Shown here piece after piece: positions 35,904 through 45,600 of a DNA stretch of 52,766 bases (positions are counted from its first letter, which is position 1; each line of letters opens with the position of its first letter). Source of the stretch: an uncultured Verrucomicrobiae bacterium (GTDB lineage: Bacteria > Verrucomicrobiota > Verrucomicrobiia > Limisphaerales > J093). The notes under the pieces are model-generated. The model had not been told where the DNA came from, did not search any database, and saw only the letters and a program-made list of their open reading frames with translations. Made by a program: the position numbers and the translations under genes. The stretch lies in assembly GCA_937946835.1 (NCBI GenBank), contig CALFAV010000019.1:1-52766 (forward strand). Direction: 5' to 3'.

Positions 35904-36241
35904 ACCGGCCCCCCCTCGGGGGACACCGGCGGCGACGGCTCAGTGGGCGGCTCCGGCGCCTGGTAGGGCGTTTCCGCGTTGGTGCGGGCAATCTCCGTGA
36001 GTACCCGCAGAAACTCGTCCAGGCCGGGCGCCGGCACAATCACCGTGTCGTGCCGACCGGAAACGTCCTCGGTGATCCGCAAAAACCGGCCGCGCGGGTT
36101 TTCCCGCAAAGAAAGCGTGAAGGTTTTGCGTTCGATTTGGAGGCGTTCGCTGCGCAGCAGTTTTTCCTCAACCGCTCCCGGAGATGGAGGTCCATTGGAA
36201 CGCCGGCCGCCGGCAGGCGCCAAGCGATGGCTCGTCATCAT
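35900..36241 (-). CDS. PUR-alpha-like (DUF3276-type) nucleic-acid-binding protein
   Basis: This is a 113-residue protein from the ATG at 36241 (MMTSHR). The start is supported by a GAGG purine run seven bases upstream; the frame is open further upstream but without protein-like sequence. Residues about 24-85 form one PUR repeat-like module: LRSERLQIERKTFTLSLRE, then GRFLRITEDVSGRHDTVIVP. This matches the bacterial PUR-alpha/DUF3276 fold known from Borrelia and Bacteroidota, which binds ssDNA or RNA. The Pro-rich tail (PYQAPEPPTEPSPPVSPEG) is disordered. The assignment is by pattern and would need a profile search. Confidence 0.6.
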   Translation of the reverse strand: MMTSHRLAPAGGRRSNGPPSPGAVEEKLLRSERLQIERKTFTLSLRENPRGRFLRITEDVSGRHDTVIVPAPGLDEFLRVLTEIARTNAETPYQAPEPPTEPSPPVSPEGGPV

Positions 36242-36462
36242 AAGCTTCCTCGCGTTGCTTCCTTGCGGGGCAAACTGGCATTCCGGCCGGTGGTTGTCAA
36301 TGCCGGATTTAAAGATTTTTGTCCCTTTTTTAAAGGGGCTTGTACGAGGCGGCGTGCTTCCTTGGCGGTTGGAGGAGAAGGTCAAGGCCCGGCGCGGGCA
36401 CCCCGCTACGTTCCCGCCGCGCCGCACTTGTATTCCCGGGGCGAGGCTCCTAGATTGCGGTC
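36242..36462. other. Divergent intergenic region
   Basis: This 221-base region must hold promoters for the PUR-like gene (minus) and the nuclease gene (plus). A TTGACA box reading towards the PUR-like gene lies at 36295-36300, but no convincing -10 box follows. A small hairpin CCCTTT-TTT-AAAGGG is at 36323-36337, in an AT-rich patch. Confidence 0.35.
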
Positions 36463-36924
36463 ATGAAAAACGACGTTGTCCCGGTGGAAATCCGCGGGAT
36501 TCTCCCTTCCCCGAGCGGGAGTGCGATTTTTTTGGGCAACGAGGACAAGACGTTCGTCATCCAGGTGGACAACAACATGGGCATGGTCATCAGCATGTTC
36601 CTGCGGGACACCCCGAAGGAACGCCCGCTGACGCATGACCTGATCAACCAGATTTTCGACGGCCTGGGCATCTCGGTGGAGCGGGTGGTCATCACCGAGT
36701 TGCGCAACTCGACCTACTTCGCCCGGCTGATCCTCAAACAGGAAAACGAGCTCGGGAAGAAGATCGTCGAGGTGGACGCCCGGCCCAGCGATTGCATCGC
36801 CCTGGCCACGGCCCGCAAACGCCCCATCCTGGTGGCCCGCCGCCTGTTTGACGAGGTCGAGGACATGTCGGAGTTGCTCGCCAAGATGAACGAGGACTCG
36901 GACGACTCGACCGAGCAAACCTGA
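36463..36924 (+). CDS. Bifunctional nuclease family protein (DUF151)
   Basis: This is a 153-residue protein. The DUF151 core is evident: VPVEIRGILPSPSGSAIFLGN, then FVIQVDNNMGMVISMFL, RPLTHDLINQIFDGLGISVERVVI and VDARPSDCIALATARKRPILV. The last motif (DARPSDAIALA in most members) is diagnostic. Plant and bacterial members show DNase/RNase activity in vitro. The C-terminus is acidic (NEDSDDSTEQT). holA follows after only 11 bases, so the two are probably co-transcribed. Confidence 0.93.
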   Translation: MKNDVVPVEIRGILPSPSGSAIFLGNEDKTFVIQVDNNMGMVISMFLRDTPKERPLTHDLINQIFDGLGISVERVVITELRNSTYFARLILKQENELGKKIVEVDARPSDCIALATARKRPILVARRLFDEVEDMSELLAKMNEDSDDSTEQT

Positions 36925-36935
36925 GTCCCGGGCCC

Positions 36936-38117
36936 GTGCCCTCCGCCCCTCCCCCTTCCGCCCCGGTGGCGCTCGTCTGGGGCGCGGATGACTTCGCCGT
37001 TCAGCGCCGGGCGCGGGAACTCTTCGAGGAGTGGACCCGGGCCGCACCGGGGGCGGACCGGGAAATTCTGGACGCCCGCGCGAGCAACAGCGCTGAGGCG
37101 CAACGCGCCCTGGCGCGACTGCGCGAGGCGCTGCAAACCCTGCCGTTCTTCGGCTCCGAAAAGCTCGTCTGGTTCCGCGACTGCACCTTCCTGGGGGACG
37201 ACCGCACCGCCGCGTCGGCGGCTGTGACCGAGGACTTGAACGCGCTGGCCCGGGAGCTCAAACGCTTTGACTGGCGCGGCGTGCGTCTCCTGATCAGTGC
37301 CCCGGGGACGGTGGACCGGCGCCGCCTGTTCTACAAAACCCTCGAGGCGCTCGGTCCGGTGGAGGAACACCCCGGACTCTCGCCCCAGGACCGGCACTGG
37401 ATGGAACGGGCGGAAACCTTCGCCCGCCAGGAATTGGCCGCCCGACGCAAGCGCATCAGCGAAACCGCCTTGGCACGCCTGGTGTCCGCCGTCGGCCCCC
37501 ACCTGCGCCTGCTGGCCGCCGAGGTCGAAAAACTCTCGCTCTACACGGGCGACCGCCCGGAGATCACCGTGGAGGACGTGGCGGCCGTCGTTTCCGCGGG
37601 CAAACAGGCGCGCGCCTTTGCCCTGGCCGAGGCCCTGGGCGATCGCCACCTGCCCGCCGCCCTGCGCGCCCTGGACGAGGAGCTGTGGGAAATCCGGCTC
37701 AAGGTGGACAAGGACAAATCCGCCATCGGCCTGCTTTACGGCCTCATCGCCAAGGTGCGCCTGCTGCTCCTGCTCAAGGAACTGGTACGCCTCGGCCATT
37801 TGCAGCCGGGCGCCGATACCAATCGCGTGCGGGACGCCCTCGCGCGGCTGCCCGCCGGCCTGCTCCCGACCGAGCGCCGTTACAACCCCGCCGCCCTGCA
37901 CCCCTTCGTGGTCTCCAAAGCCCTGGGCCAGGTGCAGAATTACTCGACCCGCGAACTGATCCGGGCGATGGACACTCTGCTCGAATGCAACCGGCGGCTG
38001 GTGGGCAGCGGCCTTGACGACGCCCTGGCACTGCAGCAGGCGCTGGTGCAAATCATCGGAACCTCCCGACCCGTCAGACCCTCCGGCACGGTCGCCCGCG
38101 AAACCCGCGCCCGCTGA
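36936..38117 (+). CDS. holA: DNA polymerase III subunit delta
   Basis: This is a 393-residue protein starting at GTG 36936, 11 bases after the preceding stop. HolA is the clamp-loader delta subunit that opens the sliding clamp. The N-terminal AAA+-like fold lacks a true Walker A (APVALVWGADDFAVQRRARELFEEW). FFGSEKLVWFRDC and LISAPGTVDRRRLFYKTL follow, and the middle VGPHLRLLAAEVEKLSLYTG is the most recognisable HolA block. The C-terminal helical collar includes ALGDRHLPAALRALDEELWE. Overall length fits (E. coli HolA is 343 residues, many others 330-390). Confidence 0.88.
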   Translation: MPSAPPPSAPVALVWGADDFAVQRRARELFEEWTRAAPGADREILDARASNSAEAQRALARLREALQTLPFFGSEKLVWFRDCTFLGDDRTAASAAVTEDLNALARELKRFDWRGVRLLISAPGTVDRRRLFYKTLEALGPVEEHPGLSPQDRHWMERAETFARQELAARRKRISETALARLVSAVGPHLRLLAAEVEKLSLYTGDRPEITVEDVAAVVSAGKQARAFALAEALGDRHLPAALRALDEELWEIRLKVDKDKSAIGLLYGLIAKVRLLLLLKELVRLGHLQPGADTNRVRDALARLPAGLLPTERRYNPAALHPFVVSKALGQVQNYSTRELIRAMDTLLECNRRLVGSGLDDALALQQALVQIIGTSRPVRPSGTVARETRAR

Positions 38118-38195
38118 ACGGCTCGGCTATTGCCCGGGGCGCGTCGGGAACCGTATGCTCGAACCCGACCGGTCGGATTCAAACGCGCGCGACTT

Positions 38196-39614
38196 GTGCA
38201 GAACCTTCACTGGACACGCTGGCAGCGCTATCTCCCGGCCCTGTTGGGCGGGGTGGGGCTGGTGCTGCTGGCGATTTGGCTCTGGCAAAACCCCGGCGCC
38301 CCCCTCACCCCGCGGCTGCCCGGCGCCGATCGCCCGGCCGATGTGGCGAGCGCACCGGCGGGCAATCCCGTACTGGCCGGCAAGGTCGTCAAGGGCGACG
38401 GCCGGCCCGCCGAAAATCTGCCCGGCGCGTGGCCGGGCTTTCGGGGAACCAACCGCAACCACGGCGTGGCCCCCGCCGAAGTGCCGTTGGCCCGCTCCTG
38501 GGACGGCGGCGCGCCGCGCGAGCTTTGGGCGGTGGACATGGGGGAGGGCTACGCCGGGCCGGCGGTCTGGCAGGGACGGGTTTACCTTCTGGACTACGAC
38601 CAGACCAACAAACAGGACGCCCTGCGCTGCCTCTCCCTGGCCGACGGCCGCGAAATCTGGCGCTTCGCCTACCCGATGCCCCTCAAGCGCAACCACGGCC
38701 TGTCCCGCACCGTGCCGGCGGTGGGCGGCGGGCTGGTGGTTTCGCTGGGCCCCAAATGCCACGTCGCCGCCGTGGATGCGGTGTCGGGCGAACTGAAGTG
38801 GGGCCTGGACCTGGTGCGGGATTTCGGCGCCACGGTGCCGCCGTGGTACGCCGGCCAATGCCCCTTGATTGATGGCGAGCGGGTCATCCTGGCGCCCGGC
38901 GGGCCGGACGCCCTGTTGATGGCGGTGGAACTGACCACCGGGAAGGTGATTTGGAAAACGCCCAATCCGAACGCCTGGAAAATGACCCACGCCTCGATCG
39001 CCGCGGGCGAGCTGGCCGGCCGCCGCCAGTACATTTACCCCGCCAGCCACGGCGTGGTGGGCGTGGACGCCGCCACCGGCCGCCTGCTTTGGGAAACGAC
39101 GGATTGGAAGATCAGCATCGCCACCATCCCCTCCCCGGTGATTCTGGACGGCGACCGGGTGTTTCTGGCCGGCGGCTACGACGCCGGCGCGCTGATGCTG
39201 CGGGTCAAGCGGGAAGGCGAGCGGTTTGAAGTGGAGCCACTATACCGCCTGCCGGCAGCCACTTTTGGCGCCACCCAACACACCCCGGTGTACCATCAGG
39301 GTCACCTCTACGGCACCCGACCGGACGGCCGCTTCACCTGTCTGGACCCGACGGACGGCCGGGTGGTCTGGACCAGCGAACCCGGGTTGAATTTCGGCCT
39401 GGGGGCCTTCCTGGTGACCGACGGCCTGGCCTACGTGTTGACCGACGCCGGCCGGCTGGTGCTCATGGAAGCCTCGCCCGCAAAGTACACCCCGCTGGCG
39501 CGGGCGCAGATTCTCAAAGGCCGCGAGGCCTGGGGGCCGATGGCCCTGGTGGGCGGTCGCCTCCTGGCCCGGGACCTCACCCGCCTGGTCTGCCTGGACG
39601 TGGCGGCGCGTTAA
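38196..39614 (+). CDS. Membrane-anchored PQQ-like beta-propeller protein
   Basis: This is a 472-residue protein. The likely start is GTG 38196 (reading MQNLHWTRWQRYL), directly before an N-terminal helix (ALLGGVGLVLLAIWLWQNP). A TTG at 38130 would add 22 residues that look non-coding. The propeller follows: AWPGFRGTNRNHGV, AVDMGEGYAGPAVWQGRVYLLDYD, SLADGREIWRFAYP, VDAVSGELKWGLD, VDAATGRLLWETT and LDPTDGRVVWTS, each the W/G-rich end of a blade. It resembles the other propeller protein at 17873 but has a membrane anchor instead of a cleavable signal and lacks the Gly/Pro-rich linkers. The role is unknown. Confidence 0.87.
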   Translation: MQNLHWTRWQRYLPALLGGVGLVLLAIWLWQNPGAPLTPRLPGADRPADVASAPAGNPVLAGKVVKGDGRPAENLPGAWPGFRGTNRNHGVAPAEVPLARSWDGGAPRELWAVDMGEGYAGPAVWQGRVYLLDYDQTNKQDALRCLSLADGREIWRFAYPMPLKRNHGLSRTVPAVGGGLVVSLGPKCHVAAVDAVSGELKWGLDLVRDFGATVPPWYAGQCPLIDGERVILAPGGPDALLMAVELTTGKVIWKTPNPNAWKMTHASIAAGELAGRRQYIYPASHGVVGVDAATGRLLWETTDWKISIATIPSPVILDGDRVFLAGGYDAGALMLRVKREGERFEVEPLYRLPAATFGATQHTPVYHQGHLYGTRPDGRFTCLDPTDGRVVWTSEPGLNFGLGAFLVTDGLAYVLTDAGRLVLMEASPAKYTPLARAQILKGREAWGPMALVGGRLLARDLTRLVCLDVAAR

Positions 39615-39653
39615 CCGAGCCGGCTGGCACTGCCTTTGCTAAGCGGAGACGGG

Positions 39654-42600
39654 ATGAACGGCTTCGCAAACTTCACGGGGTGGAGGCCTTTACCTTGGAA
39701 CCCGGGCATGTCCGCCCAAGTGGCGCATGCCTCCCGGTTCAGGGTGCCGGGCGAAAATTCAACCCCTGGGGGGAACCGGGGACAATCCACTGGAGACGCG
39801 GACGAGCAGGCAGTCTCGCGTCAAGCCGCCGCGGGTCGGGGCGGGCGCGACCGCCACGCGTGGTTGCTGTTCGCGCTCGGTCTGGCGGTCTGGCTGGCCG
39901 GTCTGCCGGTTGCGGCCCAGGGGGTGATGATCTCCGAATTCATGGCCAGCAACGGCAACACCCTGGCCGACGAAGACGGCGACTTTCCCGATTGGATCGA
40001 GTTGTACAACGACGGCCCGGGGGCGGTGAATTTGGAGGGCTGGTTTCTCACCGACAACGCGGCCAACCTCACCAAGTGGCGCTTCCCGGCGGTGAGCCTC
40101 GCGCCGCGCGGTTTTCTGGTGGTCTTTGCCTCGGGCAAAAACCGCACCGTGCCGGGCGCCCCGTTGCACACCAGCTTCAACCTGGCGGCCGGGGGGGAGT
40201 ATCTGGCGCTGGTCCGGCCGGACCGCACGGTGGCCAGCGAAGTGGCGCCCGCTTTTCCCGAGCAATTTCGGAATGTCTCCTACGGGAGGGTCCAGACGGT
40301 CACCACCAACGTGCTGCTGGCCCTTGGCGCTCCGGGTCGCTGGCGCGTGCCCGCGGACGGCTCGGCCGGCCTGGCCTGGGTGCAACCCGCTTACGCGGAC
40401 GCCGGGTGGAGCCACGGCCCCGGCGGCTTCGGCTACGAGACCGCAGTGGCCGGATTCGCGGTGCGCAACGTGAAGGCCAACGTGCAGGTCAACACGCTCG
40501 CCACCGCCGAGGGCGTGCTGGCCAACCCGGCGCAGCAGGTCGGCGTGGCCGCCGAGACCGCGCCGGTGCTCAACTACTTCAACACCGGCGGCGACGGCCA
40601 TTACGGAAACAACCGCCCCTTCCCCGGCCAAACCATCGGCGTGGACGTGGACGATTTCGTGATCGAAGCCACGGCCACCATCACCTTTCCCAGCGCCGGA
40701 CCGTGGACCTTTGGGGTGAACAGCGACGACGGGTTTCAACTTACCATCGGCGCGTTTTCGATCGCCTATCCGAACCCGCGCGGGCCGGCAGACACGCTGG
40801 GGGTGTTCAATGTCCCGGCGGCGGGGGATTACCCGCTGCGCCTGGTCTTTTACGAGCGCGGCGGTGGGTCGGGCCTCGAGCTTTTTGCGGCGCGCGGCGA
40901 GCGGTCCGGGTGGAACGCCACGGACTTCCGGCTGGTGGGCGACACGGCCAACGGCGGTCTGGCCGTGCGCTCCGTGCCCGTGGCGGGCGGCGGCGGGGAG
41001 AGCCTGCGCGCCTGGATCGCCACGGACCTGGAGCCGGTCATGAAAGGCCGCAACGCCTCGGCGTATTTCCGCCTGCCGTTTGTTCTCGGCAACCCGGGCG
41101 CGCTGGAGTCGCTTTTCCTGAGGCTCCGCTACAACGACGGGTTTGCGGCCTGGCTCAACGGCGTGCTCGTGGCCCGGGCCAACGCCCCGGCCGCCCTGGC
41201 CTGGAATTCAACCGCCACCGCCGTGCGCAGCGGCGCGGACAGCCAGCGGCCGGAGGGGTTCAACCTCACCGCGGAGCTCACGCGCCTGGTGCCCGGCACC
41301 AACATGCTGGCGGTGCAGGGCCTGAATCGTGCGGCCGACGACGCCAATTTCCTGTTCGCGCCCGAACTGGTCGAGTACCGCGTCGAGTCGGGAGACTGGG
41401 GCTACTTCACCCAACCGACTCCGGGCGGGTTGAACGGGGCCGGCGTGCGCGGCTTTCTGAGCCCGCCCCGGTTCAGTGCGGAGCGCGGTTTTTACGAGGC
41501 GCCCTTCACCCTGGAGCTTACCAGCCCCACGGCCGGGGTGATCATCCGGTACACCACCAACGGCACGGCGCCCACACTCGAGAATGGCTTCACTTATTCC
41601 GGGCCGGTGCGCATCGCGGGCACCACCGTGGTGCGCGCCGCGGCGTTTCGCGAAGGCTACCAGCCGTCGGCCGCGGTTACCCACACCTACCTGTTCCTGG
41701 ACGATGTCCTGCGGCAGTCGCCCACCGGGGCGCCGCCGCCGGGCTGGCCGGCGAGCTGGGGGGCCAACGTGGTGGATTACGGCATGGACCCGCGGGTGGT
41801 GAACGATCCCCGCTACGCGCCCACCCTCAAGGAGGACCTCAAGTCCCTGCCCAGTTTCTCGATCGTGATGAATCTCGCCGACCTCTTCGATCCGGCCACC
41901 GGCATTTACGCGAACCCCGGCCAGGACGGCCGGGACTGGGAACGGCCGTGCTCGATCGAGTTGATTCATCCGGATGGGACACCGGGCTTCGGGGTGCCCG
42001 CGGGCATCCGCATCCGCGGCGGGTTCAGCCGCAGCCCCAGCAACCCCAAGCACGCCTTCCGCCTGTTCTTCCGCGAGGAATACGGCGCGGCCAAGCTGCG
42101 CTATCCCCTGTTTGGCGACGCGGGCACGGACACATTCGACAAGATTGACCTGCGCACCTTCCAGAACTACTCGTGGAGCTTCCAGGGGGACAGCCGCGGC
42201 ATCTTTGTGCGGGACCAGTTGAACCGCGACCTCCAACTGGCCATGGGCCATCCGGGCGAGCGCGGCGAGTTCTACCACCTGTACATCAACGGCCAGTACT
42301 GGGGGCTTTACAACACCTGTGAGCGACCGGAAGCGTCCTACGGTGCCACGTATTTTGGCGGTCGCCGCGAAAACTTCGACACCCTCAAGGTCGAAGCCGG
42401 CCCCTACACCGTCCAGGCCACCGACGGGGACATGGAGGCGTGGACCCGCCTCTACAACCTGGCCCGCGCCGGCCTGGGCACGGACGCCGCCTACGAGTTC
42501 GTGCAGGGCAACAACCCTGACGGCACCCGCAATCCCGCGTACGAGAAGTTGGTGGATGTGCCCAACCTCATTGACTACATGCTCATCATTTTCTACGGCG

Positions 42601-45600
42601 GCAACCTCGACGCGCCCATTTCAAACTTCCTCGGCAACACCCGGCCCAACAACTTCTACGCCCTGCGCGACCGCACCGGGCCCGACGGCTTCCGGTTTTT
42701 CATCCACGACGCCGAGCACACCCTGCTGAACGTCAACGAAAACCGCCTCGGTCCCTATCCCGCGGGCGACACCTCGGTCGTGTACAGCAACCCGCAGTGG
42801 CTCTGGCAAAAACTCCTGGCCCACCCCGAATTCCGGCAGCGCGTGGCCGACCACGTGCACCGGCACTTCTTCAATGACGGCGTCCTCACCCCGGCGCGGG
42901 TGCGCGAGTTGTTCCTCCGGCGCACCGCGCAGATCGAGCGGGCCGTGGCGGGCGAATCCGCCCGTTGGGGCGACGCCAAGCGCTCCACCCCGCTGACCCC
43001 GGCCGACTGGCGCAACGCGGTCAACAACGTGCTGAACAATTTCATCCCCCAGCGCAGCGGCATCGTGCTGAACCAGCTTCGGAACGCCGGCCTGTACCCG
43101 AACGTCCTGGCCCCCACCTTCAACCGACACGGCGGCGCGGTGGAACCGGGCTTCCAACTCACCATGTCCGCCCCGGCCGGGATCATTTACTTCACGCTGG
43201 ACGGCACTGATCCCCGCCTGCGCGGTGGCGCCGTCTCGCCCCGGGCACAACGCTACACCGGCCCCGTCGCGCTCAACGAAACCACCCCGGTGCTGGCCCG
43301 GGTGCTCAGCGGCACGAACTGGAGCGCGCTCAACGCCGCCGACTTCGTGCTCATCCAGACCTTCACCAATCTGTTCCTCACCGAGATCATGTACCACCCG
43401 CCGGACACTGAGACGTGGACCGGCGAGCAGCTCGAGTTTGTCGAATTGAAGAACGTCGGCGCGGAGGAACTGGACCTCAGCGGCGTCCGCTTCTCCGAAG
43501 GCATTCGTTACACTTTCCCCGTTGGTACCCGCCTGGCGCCCGGCGCCTTCGTCGTGCTGGTGAGCGACCCCGAAGCCTTTGCCGCCCGCTACCCCGGGGT
43601 GGCGTTCGACGGCGTCTTCAGCGGGCGCCTGTCCAACGCCGGCGAGCGCCTCACCCTGGTCCATGCCGTGGGCACGCCCATCTTCTCGGTGCGCTACAGC
43701 GACTCCGAGCCCTGGCCCACCGCTGCGGATGGCGCCGGTTTTTCGCTGGTGCCGGTCCACCCGGACCTGAATCCCGACCCGGACAGCCCGGCCCATTGGC
43801 GGGCCAGCAGCCTGGTGGGCGGTTCGCCCGGCCGCGACGACCCGCCCGCCGCCGTGCCCGCGGTGTGGATCAACGAAATCCTCACCCACACCGACCCGCC
43901 CCAGGTGGACGCCATCGAACTGCACAACCCCAATCCCTTTCCCGTGGACGTGGGGCACTGGTACCTGACCGACCGCCGCACCACGCCGAAGCAGTTCCGC
44001 ATCCCCGCGCCGGCGGTCATCCCCGCCGCCGGGTACCGGGTCTTTGACGAGCGGGACTTCAACGCCGCGCCGGGCGAACCCGGCAGTTTCTCCCTCAGCT
44101 CGCTGGGCGAGGAGGTCTATCTGTATTCGGGCAACGCCGCGGGCGAGCTGACCGGCTTCAGCCACGGCTTTGCCTTCGGCGCGGCCGCCAACGGCGAAAC
44201 CTTCGGCCGCCACGTCACCAGCACCGGCGAAATTCACTACCCGCCCCAGCAAACGCCGACCCTCGGCGGCCCCAACGCCGGCCCGCGCGTGGGGCCGCTG
44301 GTGATCAACGAGCTTTGCTTCCACCCGCGCCCCGGCGAGGCGGAGTTCCTCGAACTCAAAAACGTCACCGACGCACCCGTGCCCCTGTTCCATCCCGAGC
44401 ATCCGGAGCTGACCTGGCGGCTGAGCGGTGTGGGCTTTCAATTCCCGCCGGGAGTGACCGTGGCACCGCAGGGGCTGGTGCTGCTGGTCTCCGGCGATCC
44501 GGCGGTCTTCCGCACGCGCCACGGCGTGCCGATCGGGGTGCCCATCTTCGGCCCCTACCCCGGCGTACTCCAGGACGACGGCGAGCGGCTGCGACTGCTC
44601 CGCCCCGACACGCCGAATGTAACCACCAACGGCGAGGTGATCGTGCCCGAAATCCTCGTGGACGAAGTGCGCTACCGAAGCCGGGCACCCTGGCCCGAGG
44701 GAGCCTCCGGGACCGGCGCCTCGTTGGAACGGCTGGTGGCCACCGCCTACGGCAACGACCCGGCCAACTGGCGGGTCAGCCCCGGCGCGCCCTCCCCCGG
44801 CCTGGACAACACGGGCAATCGGCCGCCCCAGGTCACCGCGGGCCCCGACCAGAGCCACATCACGGACCGGGTCCCGCTCGAAGTCCGGTTGTCCGGCTCG
44901 GTCCGGGATGATGGCCTGCCGGCACCGCCGGGACAGGTCACAACGGCTTGGTCCCAGGTGGACGGCCCGGGCGTGGTGTGGTTTGCGGACGCCGCCCAAC
45001 CGGAAACCACCGCCTACCTGCCCGGCGTGGGCACCTACCACCTGCGCCTGACGGCCCACGACGGCCAATTGCAGACCGCGGACGAACTGGTGATCACGGT
45101 CGCGCGCACCACCGAACCGACCATCCTGGTGGCCCAGGGCTCGGTGTGGCGTTACTGGGACCGCGGCACCGACCCCGGCACCAATTGGGCGGACCTGGCC
45201 TTCGATGACAACGCCTGGTCCGCGGGACCGGCCCGCCTGGGCTACGGCGGCGACGGCGAGGTCACGGTGATCAGCTACGGCCCCAACCCGCTCAACCGCT
45301 ATATCACCACGTTCTTCCGCCACCGCTTCGTGGTGCCCGATCCCGCCGCGGTGACGTCCCTCAAAGTGGGCCTGCTCCGCGACGATGGCGGTATCGTGTA
45401 CCTCAACGGCACGGAAATCTTCCGCAGCAACATGCCCGAAGGCCCGGTCACCCTCACCACCCGCGCCAACAGCGCGGTGGGCGGCGCCGACGAACAAACC
45501 TTCTACGAAAGCGCGGTGGACCCCTCCCTCCTGGTCGCCGGCACCAACCAGCTCGCGGTGCGCATCCACCAGGCCAACCCGACCAGCTCCGACCTTGGCT

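Noticed and set aside
38130..38195. TTG 38130 as the start of the second propeller protein
   Set aside because: The 22 extra residues are Arg/Pro-rich and not protein-like; GTG 38196 sits directly before the N-terminal membrane helix.
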